From the NCBI GenBank assembly GCA_023264735.1, contig JAHFVD010000026.1:28033-92032 (forward strand): a stretch of 64,000 nucleotides of DNA, given 5' to 3'. A program made the translations under genes and the position numbers. The stretch comes from Mycobacterium sp. (lineage in GTDB: Bacteria > Actinomycetota > Actinomycetes > Mycobacteriales > Mycobacteriaceae). This document shows positions 48,686-58,621 of the stretch, piece by piece. The notes beneath the pieces are model-generated. The model saw nothing but the letters and a program-made list of their open reading frames with translations, ran no database searches and was not told the DNA's origin. Every line of letters begins with the position of its first letter. The stretch's first letter is position 1.

Positions 48686-50035
48686 ATGACCACTTTCGAA
48701 GATTCCGAGCTATCCTTCGACGACGACAGTGACGTCGACCTCGCTCCGACCAATGACGTTGCCGCCACCCGATCATTCGATGCGCTGAACGTGTCGAGCG
48801 ACGCGTTCTGGGATCTCGACCTGCCCGAGCGCGATCCGATCTTCGCTGAGTTGCGGCACGATCGACCGGTCAGCTGGCAGCCCCCGATCGAGACCGCGGT
48901 CTCACCCGACCCCGACGACCCGGGTTTCTGGGCCGTGGTGCGGCACAAGGACATCACCGAAGTGAGTCAGAACGCTGACGTCTTCGTATCGCGCTATGGG
49001 GTCATGTTCGACACGCTACCCGCGGTGTTCCTCGAGATGGCCATGTCCTTCCTGGCGATGGACAACCCCCAGCACCAAAAGGTGCGTCGACTGGTGAGCT
49101 CCGCATTCACCGCGCGCCAGATACAGCGGATCGAAAACGACATCGCTTCGCGCGCACAGCGGATCGTTGCCACTGCGGCGGCGAAGGCGGCCGATGGTGC
49201 GGCGATCGATTTCGTCGACGACATCTCCAAGCATCTGCCCGTCGAGATGTTCGGCGACATGTTCGGCGTTCCAGCTGATTTGCGGCCGAGGTTCTCGCAC
49301 GCCGCCGATGAAACCCAAGCGTGGGCAGACCCTGTTCTCCTCGCCGGCCGCGATCCCGCCGAGGTCCAGGTCGAGGCCGCACTGGTGATCCACGACCTCA
49401 CCGAGGAGTTGATCGCGCAGCGGCGAGCACACCCAACCGAGGATCTATTGACCAGCCTCGTTCAGGCCGAAGTAGACGGTGAGCGCCTCAGCGACTTCGA
49501 GATCGGCGCGACGATGGTCCTATTCGCCGTCGCGGCAACCGATACCACCCGCCACACCGCAAGTTTCGGCGCAAAGGCACTCAACGACCATCCTGATCAA
49601 CGGGCTTGGCTGTGGGAAGACTTCGAAGGGCGCATCGGCACCGCGGTGGAAGAATTCCTGCGCTGGGGTTCGGTTGTGCAGAACTTCCGCCGGACATGCG
49701 TCAGCGAGTACGAGCTGGGCGGCCAGAAGATCCTGCCCGGCGACAAGGTGGTGATGATGTACTCGTCGGGCAACCGCGACGAATCGGTGTTCGAGAACCC
49801 GAATCAACTCAACCTCGCCCGAGAACGCAATCCCCACATCGCATTCGGCGGGGGCGGCATCCACTTCTGCCTAGGCAGTCAACTCGCCCGTACGATGCTC
49901 AAGTCGCTGTTCCGTGAACTTCACTCGCAGATGCCCGATTTCAGCACCGGAACGCCGACGTTGGTGCGGACCAACTTCATTCGCGGTGTGGTGAGCATGC
50001 CGATCGACGTGGGGGCTCAAGCACCGTCTGACTGA
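48686..50035 (+). CDS. Cytochrome P450
   Basis: AATDTTRHT I-helix, EFLRWGSVVQNFRR, heme motif FGGGGIHFCLGSQLAR. Confidence 0.95.
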   Translation: MTTFEDSELSFDDDSDVDLAPTNDVAATRSFDALNVSSDAFWDLDLPERDPIFAELRHDRPVSWQPPIETAVSPDPDDPGFWAVVRHKDITEVSQNADVFVSRYGVMFDTLPAVFLEMAMSFLAMDNPQHQKVRRLVSSAFTARQIQRIENDIASRAQRIVATAAAKAADGAAIDFVDDISKHLPVEMFGDMFGVPADLRPRFSHAADETQAWADPVLLAGRDPAEVQVEAALVIHDLTEELIAQRRAHPTEDLLTSLVQAEVDGERLSDFEIGATMVLFAVAATDTTRHTASFGAKALNDHPDQRAWLWEDFEGRIGTAVEEFLRWGSVVQNFRRTCVSEYELGGQKILPGDKVVMMYSSGNRDESVFENPNQLNLARERNPHIAFGGGGIHFCLGSQLARTMLKSLFRELHSQMPDFSTGTPTLVRTNFIRGVVSMPIDVGAQAPSD

Positions 50036-51144
50036 TAGAGCATCGACACGGCTTCCACCCGGTTGGCGGCACGCAGCTTGCGCAGAATGTGTTTCACGTG
50101 TTGTTTGACGGTGCCCTCGGAGATGACCAACTGGGCGGCGATGGACGCGTTGCTCCGGCCCTCGGCCATCAGCTCGAGAATCTGAACCTCACGCGCGGTC
50201 AGGACATCTCGCACCGAACGAAGTGCCCGTCGCGTGACCCGAGTCGCCAGTGCGATGCCCGGGCTGTCAGCAACCTCGGTTGCCGGCTCGTCCAACGAGA
50301 ACTCGCCGACGGCCTCGACCCTGTCCTGACTGTCGTTCGCGGTACTTCTCAGAACTGAGCTGACGGCTTGCAGCGCTTCGGCCAGGTGGGCTCTGCTCAG
50401 TGCGACCTGCAGCCCCTTGGCGTACGCGGCCAACGATTCACAGTCCGTCCCGCCGGTTTGACGGCCTTGCAAGTAGCAGTCGGCGTGCAGCAGGCCCACG
50501 ACCCGGTTTCCCGAGATGATCGGAACCGCAACGTAGGACTGTGATCGCGATGCGTCAGCTATCGGCCGGTGGACGCGCGCGTCGGTCTGCACATCGGTGA
50601 CGATCATCGCCTCCCGCCGGCGGGCGATCTCCGTCTCATAAAGACCTGGGAACAAGGGTTGGGGACTGCTTTGGCCGACCTGGTTGATTTCATCCGCCCA
50701 CCGTGGGTCGTCGGCGATGTAGACCGCCTGCGAAATCCATAGGCCGTCAACGATCCGCGAGAGTATCGCCCGGTCGAAGCCGAGGTAGCGCGTCAACTGA
50801 GGAGCAAGACGCACCAGATCCGCCACCCTCGATGGCGCGGATTCCAGCCGGCCGAGTGCCTCACCGAGCTGGCGTGGGGCTGCCGTTGCCCGGGCCAATG
50901 CCGCATCGGCGAGGGTGAGCTTGCGCAGCAGGTTCAACACGGCCCCCGCTTGCGGCCGTTCATCGAGGAGGTCGGCGAGCACGGACCAGGCACCGTCGAG
51001 AACTGCGCGAGCGTCGGCCGGGCGCGGATTCCAATGCGGATCGTCGGCGTCGGCAATGGCACGCAGCCCGTCGAGGACTGCGCGTAACCGTTCTTGATCA
51101 GCGGCCTGCGCCGCGGCTGAAGACTCCGCAGCAGTGTGACCCAT
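50017..51144 (-). CDS. GAF-domain LuxR-family regulator
   Basis: VRDVLTAREVQILELMAEGRSNASIAAQLVISEGTVKQHVKHILRKL; GAF-like AVPIISGNRVVGLLHADC. Confidence 0.88.
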   Translation of the reverse strand: MGHTAAESSAAAQAADQERLRAVLDGLRAIADADDPHWNPRPADARAVLDGAWSVLADLLDERPQAGAVLNLLRKLTLADAALARATAAPRQLGEALGRLESAPSRVADLVRLAPQLTRYLGFDRAILSRIVDGLWISQAVYIADDPRWADEINQVGQSSPQPLFPGLYETEIARRREAMIVTDVQTDARVHRPIADASRSQSYVAVPIISGNRVVGLLHADCYLQGRQTGGTDCESLAAYAKGLQVALSRAHLAEALQAVSSVLRSTANDSQDRVEAVGEFSLDEPATEVADSPGIALATRVTRRALRSVRDVLTAREVQILELMAEGRSNASIAAQLVISEGTVKQHVKHILRKLRAANRVEAVSMLYQSDGA

Positions 51145-51264
51145 CACACAAGAATACACACGCGATGCATGCCGAATATCGGTGTTCCACCAGGCCAGCG
51201 CGGGAATGGTGACGGTACCTCGAAAGGGGTCACCGAACCATCCCCGAGGGGTCTTCACAGCCCC

Positions 51265-51409
51265 GTCAGGATGCCGCCGACCACGGCGTCGCCCATCTGA
51301 GCACGCACTCCGCATTCGGCACCAAGCTGGGCGCGATCCGCGAAGGCGCCAACGAGGTCAGCTGTGGAGCATCGCCAGGATCGCGGTAGGCCGCGACACC
51401 ACCGGCTAA
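51265..51409 (+). pseudogene. C-terminal remnant of an acyl-CoA dehydrogenase
   Basis: FGTKLGAIREGANEV then, after a frame change, QLWSIARIAVGRDTTG*. Confidence 0.5.
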
Positions 51410-51428
51410 CACGGCCGATCGCGACCTC

Positions 51429-52445
51429 TTACCAGTCGAGAACCTCACCTGCCCGCAGGAAGGAATCCACCAGCGCGGGGTCACCAAAGTAGGGATCACC
51501 GTGGCCGGCAACAGCCCTGCGGCGGCCGTATTCGTAGAGGGCAGCCAATTTGAATTGCGCCAGCGCGCAATACCAGTTGACCCCCTTAGCATCTGACCCA
51601 GTGCGTGAAGAGTATCGGGCCAGCAGTTCGTCTCGAGTCGGGAAACCATCCTCGAGCACGGCGGTGCCCATCGCCGCCGTCGGCGTAAGGGACTCGCCGC
51701 GTTGTGGATACGACGCCAGGAAATACCCCAGATCGGCAAGCGGGTCGCCGATCGTCGCCAGCTCCCAGTCCAGAACCGCGACAACGCGCCCTGGGGCGGT
51801 GTGCGCCACCATCAGATTTCCAATCCGAAAGTCATTGTGTAAGATGGCTTCTCCCGTCTCGGCCGGCACGCTGCGCGCCAACCGATCGGCGAGCGGGATG
51901 AAGGTGGCCGGAAGCGAGCCGCCGGCGTCGGCAACCATTGCGCAGACCCGACGCAGATGTCGGGCGTTGAACCCGACTGGTTTACCGAAATCGCCGAGAC
52001 CACAACCATGCCAGTCGATGCCATGCAGGTCAGCAAGTGTGTCCACCATCGAACGGGCAATCTGGCGGCGGATTTCGGGCGTGCCTAGGGATGCGGGAGT
52101 CTGTTCGGTGATCACCACCGCGTCGACGAATTCAGTGACGACAACTGGGACGTCCAGAATTTCGCCGGCTCCGGCAGTTGCAAGGACGTGAGGAACCGGC
52201 ACCTGCGTGTCCTGAAGCGCCGCGACCAGACGGGCCTCCCTTAGAACGTCATGGGCTCCAGGTGGAGTCGGTGGCGGCGGCGGTCTGCGGACCACAACTC
52301 GGCGCTGCCCGTCAGACACCAAGTACGTCAGGTTCGAGTGGCCATCACCGACCGCTTGTGCCGTCACCGCCGGACCGCACAATCCACGCTCGGCGAGATA
52401 GGTTCCCAGACGCACGAGCTCGGCGGGCGACCAGCACCAGGTCAT
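51429..52445 (-). CDS. Phosphotransferase family protein (APH/ACAD10-like)
   Basis: ILHNDFRIGNLMVAHTAPGRVVAVLDWELATIGDPLADLGYFLASY. Confidence 0.9.
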   Translation of the reverse strand: MTWCWSPAELVRLGTYLAERGLCGPAVTAQAVGDGHSNLTYLVSDGQRRVVVRRPPPPPTPPGAHDVLREARLVAALQDTQVPVPHVLATAGAGEILDVPVVVTEFVDAVVITEQTPASLGTPEIRRQIARSMVDTLADLHGIDWHGCGLGDFGKPVGFNARHLRRVCAMVADAGGSLPATFIPLADRLARSVPAETGEAILHNDFRIGNLMVAHTAPGRVVAVLDWELATIGDPLADLGYFLASYPQRGESLTPTAAMGTAVLEDGFPTRDELLARYSSRTGSDAKGVNWYCALAQFKLAALYEYGRRRAVAGHGDPYFGDPALVDSFLRAGEVLDW

Positions 52446-53374
52446 CGATTCGACCGAGACTGCGTGAGGTGATTCAGGTAGGAACCGACCCAATGGGTTT
52501 CGAATTGGCCGGCCCCCGGTTCGCCGCCGATCGTGGCACGACACGCCCCTTCCCTAATGACTGTCGCCATCGGGTCGTGACTAGGCAGTTCGACCACACC
52601 GAAGACGTCCAGCGTCACCTCCGTCTGCCCACCCGCGATGTCGGTGACGACAGCGCGAAGTCGCTGCTGGCGCATAGCGTCGTCGTAGTCAGCGTGATGG
52701 TCGATCGTGGCGATTGGCACCGTTTCCCCATCGCGGGTGACGTAACCACCAAACCCCCACTCACCCTGCGCGATCCAAATCCAACCATTCACCGCCACAC
52801 CCGCAGGCGTGTATGCGACGAACCATTTCCAGTGCTGTGGCATGTTCCAATCGCGCAGGCCCCACGAATGGTCCCGATGGCCGATACCGTCTAGCTCGAT
52901 CACCCGGTCGCCGATGGCTAACGATCCACGAACATGACCTGTTTGTTCCATCCGGTTCTCGGCGAACCAAGGCGGCAGGCCACCGGGATTGGACCGGTAG
53001 CTGAAGGCGTCATGGATGCCCTGGAAGCGGTAGTCGATCGCCACGTCTTCCCCGCGGTACGTGAGATCGCACGATCGCAGCGAGTCCTCTTGTCGCAGCG
53101 AAAGACCGTCGAGGCTAATGTCGTCGAGATCCGACTTGTCGGGCAGTCGTCCCGACCCGAGGCGAAGCACAAGTGGTTGGGAATCCTCTCCCCAGACGAC
53201 CACGTTGTAGCCAGCCCTGCCGCGCTCGTTGAGATAGAGGTAGACCTGCATGCCGAGCCGCTCCTCGGGCAGTGTCATCTGCCAGAAGAGGCTGTCTCGC
53301 ATGCGTTTACCCGGTTCGGGCCGGTGTCGGAGATCATCGGCTGGTGACAGATGCGGGCCAGGGGTGTTGCTCAT
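52442..53374 (-). CDS. Uncharacterised protein with RDHSWG motif (DUF7064-like)
   Basis: GSLAIGDRVIELDGIGHRDHSWGLRDW; ATGA-coupled to the phosphotransferase. Confidence 0.7.
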   Translation of the reverse strand: MSNTPGPHLSPADDLRHRPEPGKRMRDSLFWQMTLPEERLGMQVYLYLNERGRAGYNVVVWGEDSQPLVLRLGSGRLPDKSDLDDISLDGLSLRQEDSLRSCDLTYRGEDVAIDYRFQGIHDAFSYRSNPGGLPPWFAENRMEQTGHVRGSLAIGDRVIELDGIGHRDHSWGLRDWNMPQHWKWFVAYTPAGVAVNGWIWIAQGEWGFGGYVTRDGETVPIATIDHHADYDDAMRQQRLRAVVTDIAGGQTEVTLDVFGVVELPSHDPMATVIREGACRATIGGEPGAGQFETHWVGSYLNHLTQSRSNR

Positions 53375-53391
53375 GTGCGGGATGTTTCTCC

Positions 53392-54204
53392 CTAGAGCGG
53401 GGTGGCGGTCGCGCCGCCGCGTCCGGGGTCGACCTTGTCGAAGAATTGCTGTGAGCGGTCCATCACTGTTGTGTTACCACCGCACAACGCATATCCCCAC
53501 ATCGCTTCAACCCGCAGCTGGTCATGAAGGGGGCGGCCGATGACTTCGAAGACCGTTTCTTTGGCCGATTCGATGGCTGCCTGGTCGCAGCGCAGGATGG
53601 TCTTCACGACAGCGTCGACTTCTGTCATCAGTTGGTCGTGCGGCACGACACGGGACACCATGTTGGCCGTGAATGCTCGCTCGGCCGAGATCGCCTCCCC
53701 GGTAAGCAGGAGTTCGAGTGCCACCCCCACCCCGCAGATGTTCACCAGTCGGACGATTCCGCCGTCGGCCGGGTGCATACCTCGGCGGACTTCGAATGTC
53801 CCGAACTGTGCTTTGTCGGAGGCGATTCGAATGTCACATGCCAAAGCCAGTTCCACACCGTGGCCCACACACCAGCCGTTGATCGCCGCGACGATCGGTT
53901 TGGTCATCCTGGCCAGGGGGCCACGCGTTATGCCGCACAGGCCGTCTTCGAGGCGTTCGCGTCCAACCATCGGACCGACGGTTTGCCATTCCGGCGCGTG
54001 GGTTTTGAGGTCGGCGCCCGCGGTGAAGGCGTCGCCGGTGCCGGTGATGACCGCCACCCGCACATTCGGATCGTCACGAAAGTCGGTGAAGTACTCGACC
54101 AGCAAGTCGTGGCATTCGATGTCGATCGCGTTCTTGACTTCCGGGCGGTTCAGGGTGATGTAGGCAACTTCGTCGCGCTTCTCGTACAAGACCTTCTTGG
54201 ACAT
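53392..54204 (-). CDS. Enoyl-CoA hydratase/isomerase family protein
   Basis: VAYITLNRPEVKNAID, AFTAGADLK, KPIVAAINGWCVGHGVELALACDIRIAS. Confidence 0.92.
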   Translation of the reverse strand: MSKKVLYEKRDEVAYITLNRPEVKNAIDIECHDLLVEYFTDFRDDPNVRVAVITGTGDAFTAGADLKTHAPEWQTVGPMVGRERLEDGLCGITRGPLARMTKPIVAAINGWCVGHGVELALACDIRIASDKAQFGTFEVRRGMHPADGGIVRLVNICGVGVALELLLTGEAISAERAFTANMVSRVVPHDQLMTEVDAVVKTILRCDQAAIESAKETVFEVIGRPLHDQLRVEAMWGYALCGGNTTVMDRSQQFFDKVDPGRGGATATPL

Positions 54205-54219
54205 GCTGATCCTCACTGG

Positions 54220-55098
54220 TTAGGTGGCCGGTTGACGCAGAATGGCGGGCAGTTGGGCGCGATGGAAACCGTTGAAGGGGTCGTTGTGCCGGGCAGGCTC
54301 CAGCTCCCACCATCCGGGTTTGGCGTTCGGTGCGCCCCCATCGACCCGCAAGCAAGTCCCGGTGATGAAGCTCGCGGCCGGCGACAGCAAGAAGGCGACG
54401 CCCGCCGAGACCTCGGCCTCGGTTCCGAACCGCTGCAACGGGATCTCGCGAGCGACCTGACTCTGGATGAACTCGGTGTCCTTGCTGTCGTAGGTGTCCA
54501 AACCGCTGGATGCGATCGAGCCGGGAGCGATCGTGTTGACCCGGACCCCGGCCGCGGCCCATTCGGTAGCCGCCGACTCACTTAGCGCCAGCATGCCGCC
54601 GCGGGATGCAGCGGAGTGCGCGAAATGCGGCCAGCCGTGCCAGATGTCGGCGATCATGTTGACAATCGCGCCGCCGTGGTCCCGCATCCATTTGGTGTAG
54701 ACCTCGCGCATCACGATGAATCCGCCGGTGAGGTTGTTGCGCACTACCGCCTCGAACCCCTTTGTGCTGATGGTGTCGAGGGCTGCCCGGTACTGGCCGC
54801 CCGCGTTGTTGAACAGCCCGTCAATGCGTCCATGCTCGGCGAGTATGGCGTCGACGACAGCCGCTACTGCCGGCTCATCACGGATGTCGGCGCTGTGGGT
54901 CGACACCCGGCCGCCGTCGCTGATCACTTCGTCCTTGACCGCGGCAAGTTTGTCGGGATTTCGGCCGACTATGGCGACTTCTGCCCCCAACGCGGCCAGC
55001 TCGTGCACGGTGCACCGTCCAATCCCGCTGCCTCCACCGGTGACGACAACCGTTTGCCCTGCGAACAGGCCCGGCCGGAAGATCGACTGATAGCTCAT
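54220..55098 (-). CDS. SDR-family oxidoreductase
   Basis: VVTGGGSGIGRCTVHELA, LFNNAGGQY, VNTIAPGSI. Confidence 0.92.
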   Translation of the reverse strand: MSYQSIFRPGLFAGQTVVVTGGGSGIGRCTVHELAALGAEVAIVGRNPDKLAAVKDEVISDGGRVSTHSADIRDEPAVAAVVDAILAEHGRIDGLFNNAGGQYRAALDTISTKGFEAVVRNNLTGGFIVMREVYTKWMRDHGGAIVNMIADIWHGWPHFAHSAASRGGMLALSESAATEWAAAGVRVNTIAPGSIASSGLDTYDSKDTEFIQSQVAREIPLQRFGTEAEVSAGVAFLLSPAASFITGTCLRVDGGAPNAKPGWWELEPARHNDPFNGFHRAQLPAILRQPAT

Positions 55099-56639
55099 GT
55101 GAATTCCCTTGTTCGGATGCGGCGACGTAGCTCCCCTTTGGTGACCTTGCCGCTGCCATTCGTCGGTAGCTCGTCGACGAGGTAGATGTCCTTGGGGACT
55201 TTGTATCCCGCGATCCGCTGCCGGCAGTGTGCGGTCAGATCTTCGCGATCTATGGCCGAGTCAATGGCCGGGACAACAAACGCCACGACGCGCTCGCCCC
55301 ACTTCTGATCGGGTGCACCGACAACCGCAGCTGCGGCCACCGCCGGGTGCGAGACCAGCGCTCGTTCCACCTCGGCGCAATAGACGTTTTCCCCGCCGGT
55401 GACGATCATGTCTTTGAGCCGGTCCACCAGATGTACGTTGCCCGCTGCGTCGCGGTAACCGACGTCGCCGGTGTGATACCAACCCTCGGCCATCGACGCA
55501 GCGGTAGCATCGGGGCTGTTCCAATAGCCGTTGAACATCCACGGCGACTTCACTGTAACCTCGCCCGGGCACCCATCGGCTACATCGAGACCGGCTCGAT
55601 CGACGATACGCAACTGCACCGAACCCATCGGCTGGCCACAGGAGCTCAACGTCTGCCCATCGCCCCCGCGGTGTTGAGCTGGGCGTAGCAGGCAGATGAT
55701 GAAAGTCTCGGTGGTGCCGTAGAACTGGACGAGGTCGCAATCGAACGCATCGATCAGCGCGTCAAGAGTCACCGCGTCGATCGATGAACCCGCGTAGAGC
55801 ATGCGCCGCAGAACGGGCCGATCGTCTGCCGGGAGTGCCGAAACATGCTGCAACAAGCTATGTATAGCGGTGGGCACCAGGCAGGTCACCGTAACCCGGT
55901 GAGCGCGTAACGCAGCCAGGAATGACATCGGTTCGAAGGCCGGCAGCACGGCCAACGTTGCGCCGTGGAACAACGCGGGCACCGACACCCAACTGCCGGC
56001 AAGGTGAAAGTTCGGCATCACCATCAGGCCGGTGTCCGCCGCACTCCACGCTGTCTCGGGATCGAGCGCCGCGACCCGATGCCATTCGAGCAGAGCGGCA
56101 TTTGTGATCGCGACCCCCTTCGGAGCGGCCGTGGTACCCGACGTGTAGGCCAGTAAGGCGGTGCGGTCCGCGTCGGCCGCAAGGGGGGCAAGATCATCGG
56201 GGCGAGTGTCCGCCAGCCAACTTTCGAGGGTGTCGAGACCGACCACCGCGGGTTTGGTATCGGTCAGGACCAGCGCGCGTTCAGTCAGTTCGTCGAACCC
56301 GTCACCGACGAACAAGATCGCCAGTTGCGCGTCGTCGACGATCGCAGCCAGTTCGTGCGAACTGCTCCGCCAGTTCAATGGGGTCAGCGCAAAGGAGGCT
56401 CTATTCGCACCGACCCAGATCTCGAAGAAAGCCGCCGAGTTCTTGCCGAGGTATCCGACACGGGCCCCAGCATCGAGTCCGCTCGCCCGCAGCGCGGATG
56501 CGATGCGCTGCGAGACGGCATCCAGTTCGGTATACGTGACCGCACGCTCGCCGTCGATCAACGCGACCTTGTCCGGTGTCGCGGCTGCCCACTTCCGCAC
56601 ACAGTCGGACAGGTACGCGCCAGCAATCAGATCGGTCAA
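55095..56639 (-). CDS. AMP-dependent acyl-CoA synthetase
   Basis: LLAYTSGTTAAPKGVAITN, GWYHTGDVGYRDAAG, GSGKVTKGELRRRI. Confidence 0.93.
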   Translation of the reverse strand: MTDLIAGAYLSDCVRKWAAATPDKVALIDGERAVTYTELDAVSQRIASALRASGLDAGARVGYLGKNSAAFFEIWVGANRASFALTPLNWRSSSHELAAIVDDAQLAILFVGDGFDELTERALVLTDTKPAVVGLDTLESWLADTRPDDLAPLAADADRTALLAYTSGTTAAPKGVAITNAALLEWHRVAALDPETAWSAADTGLMVMPNFHLAGSWVSVPALFHGATLAVLPAFEPMSFLAALRAHRVTVTCLVPTAIHSLLQHVSALPADDRPVLRRMLYAGSSIDAVTLDALIDAFDCDLVQFYGTTETFIICLLRPAQHRGGDGQTLSSCGQPMGSVQLRIVDRAGLDVADGCPGEVTVKSPWMFNGYWNSPDATAASMAEGWYHTGDVGYRDAAGNVHLVDRLKDMIVTGGENVYCAEVERALVSHPAVAAAAVVGAPDQKWGERVVAFVVPAIDSAIDREDLTAHCRQRIAGYKVPKDIYLVDELPTNGSGKVTKGELRRRIRTREFT

Positions 56640-56715
56640 GCCGCGCCCACTTCGTCGATTGGCCAGAGTCGCCTACCAACATCGAACGGATTGACCCCCA
56701 CGATCAACACACCAA

Positions 56716-56761
56716 AGAGGGAATTCCCACTATCCCTCTCCCTCAAGCCCTCTCCCTCAAG
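56716..56761. promoter_or_regulatory. Repeat-rich divergent promoter region
   Basis: AGAGGGA/TCCCTCT inverted repeat around palindrome GGGAATTCCC (56719-56728), then tandem CCCTCTCCCTCAAG x2 (56734-56761). Confidence 0.5.
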
Positions 56762-56975
56762 GGGGCAAGAAGAGGGCGTGTCACACGCCACGGCGGCGAT
56801 GATCCGATCGGGATGATGAGTGCCGACGGCATGCGCCTAGCCGGGCCAGCCCAGCCATCCTTGCCTCCGAATGATCCGCGCCACATACTTTCGGGGAGGC
56901 AATCCTCCGACGTCATCCAGCCGCGCACCGGCGCGCCTACCTCGACGACGTCGAGCCGGAATACGAGGTGTCGCG

Positions 56976-58157
56976 ATGTCCACTCTGACCCCGCGTCCCG
57001 CCGAGAGTTCAGAGCTCGTCGCGCGAGTCATCGAGATCATCCGACTCTCGGAGGAGGCCCTCAACGTCGACATCGACCTCCCGAACGCGATCAACACCGA
57101 ACTGGGCATTGCCGATGCGGCGCTGTCGACGGCCCGCCAAGAACTGACGAAGCGACTCGGCCTCGGTAGCCCCGCCGACTCCCGCATCGCCGCGATGATC
57201 ATCCGTGCCGAACAAGTCCAACTGGCGCTCAAGGACACCCTGCTGACCATTCAGCGCGAAGAACTCGAGAAGGCCAAGGCGGCCGTCAACCGGCTGCGCA
57301 CGGCGACGTCTACCGAGGAGCTGGGCCAGCGGGTGCCCGCCGAGGCCTATCAGATGGGGTTCACCCGGGTGGTGTTCTCCCGTATCGAAAAGGGCACCTG
57401 GCTCGTGCGCTCCGCGTTCGTCTGGGACGACCAGAACATGGCGTACCGACTGGTCGAAGTCGGCACCGCCCATCCCCGTCGACTGGTCGGCCGCCTGGTG
57501 GAATCCGACATGGTCCGCAAAGGCATCCCGATCCTGGTCCGTAACCCGCGGGCAGACCCCCGGGTGCACCAAGAGCTGATCTCGGTGACCAACACACCGG
57601 CATACGTCGCCGCACCGGTGTTCTGCTACGGAAAGGCGATCGGTCTCATCCACGCCGATCGGCACACCGAGACCGTCGGCGTCCACGAATTCGACAGGGA
57701 TGCGCTGGGCATGTTCGCCGAGGGCCTGGGAATAGCGTTCGAACGCAATGTGCTTATCGACCAGGTCCAGATCATGCGACGGGCCGCCGCTGAGCATCTG
57801 CGGGTCGCCAATTCACTGGCCGACGATTTCACCTTGGACGTGATGGATCAGGCCGGCCCGGCTCCTGACTCGGCTGAGGAGTATTTGAGGCGGGCCGCGT
57901 TGCGGGAACCAGGCGCGGGGCTGGAGCACCGGAGTCCGCTCGGCGCGCTGACATCGCGTGAATCCGACGTCCTGCGGGCGATGGCGGCCGGAAAGACGAA
58001 CGCCCAGATCGCTACCACGTTGTTCGTCACCGAAGGCACCGTCAAGTCGCACGCCAAGCGCATCTTCCGAAAGCTCGGATCGAGAAACCGCACCGAGGCG
58101 GTGATCGTGTACCAGCAAGCCCACAACCCCTGGGCCGCGTCGGCTGACACCGAATAG
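56976..58157 (+). CDS. GAF-domain LuxR-family regulator
   Basis: LTSRESDVLRAMAAGKTNAQIATTLFVTEGTVKSHAKRIFRKLGSRNRTEAV; GAF-like AAPVFCYGKAIGLIHADR. Confidence 0.9.
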   Translation: MSTLTPRPAESSELVARVIEIIRLSEEALNVDIDLPNAINTELGIADAALSTARQELTKRLGLGSPADSRIAAMIIRAEQVQLALKDTLLTIQREELEKAKAAVNRLRTATSTEELGQRVPAEAYQMGFTRVVFSRIEKGTWLVRSAFVWDDQNMAYRLVEVGTAHPRRLVGRLVESDMVRKGIPILVRNPRADPRVHQELISVTNTPAYVAAPVFCYGKAIGLIHADRHTETVGVHEFDRDALGMFAEGLGIAFERNVLIDQVQIMRRAAAEHLRVANSLADDFTLDVMDQAGPAPDSAEEYLRRAALREPGAGLEHRSPLGALTSRESDVLRAMAAGKTNAQIATTLFVTEGTVKSHAKRIFRKLGSRNRTEAVIVYQQAHNPWAASADTE

Positions 58158-58291
58158 CCGTGTACGCCGCGGCCAAATCTCTCCAAAGCAAGAGCGATCA
58201 ACCCTCGTCGTGGTGACGCGCGAGGCGGCGTGGTCAATCACACTGTGCTGCACCGGAAGGCACGCGCCCTCCGGCAGGAGGTAGAGCAGCC

Positions 58292-58621
58292 ATGAATTTC
58301 ACCGAGGTCATCGCGATGCTCGACGACTCAGTCGGCGGTCCTGACGCGGACGTGGCCTCCCACGGCCCGTTTTGGCGAGGTATCACTCGAGACCGATTTA
58401 TCGCCATGAAGATTGGCGGCCGCCCGCTCGTCGTTCCGGGCGACGGCAACAGCTCGAATCTGGTGAAGTCGCTGAGGGGTCAGCCGCCGTTCGGCTCCGA
58501 CTTGTCGGAGCCGCCCACCGGTGCCCTCATACCGTTGATGCCCGCCTACTTGCCGCCGATCGCGCCGGACTCGATCGACCGAATCGTGCAGTGGATCGAC
58601 GACGGCTGCCCTGAGGCTTGA
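58292..58621 (+). CDS. Small protein resembling a PSCyt-type cytochrome c domain without CXXCH
   Basis: PLVVPGDGNSSNLVKSLRGQ...PLMPAYLPPIAPDSIDRIVQWIDDGCPEA. Confidence 0.5.
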   Translation: MNFTEVIAMLDDSVGGPDADVASHGPFWRGITRDRFIAMKIGGRPLVVPGDGNSSNLVKSLRGQPPFGSDLSEPPTGALIPLMPAYLPPIAPDSIDRIVQWIDDGCPEA

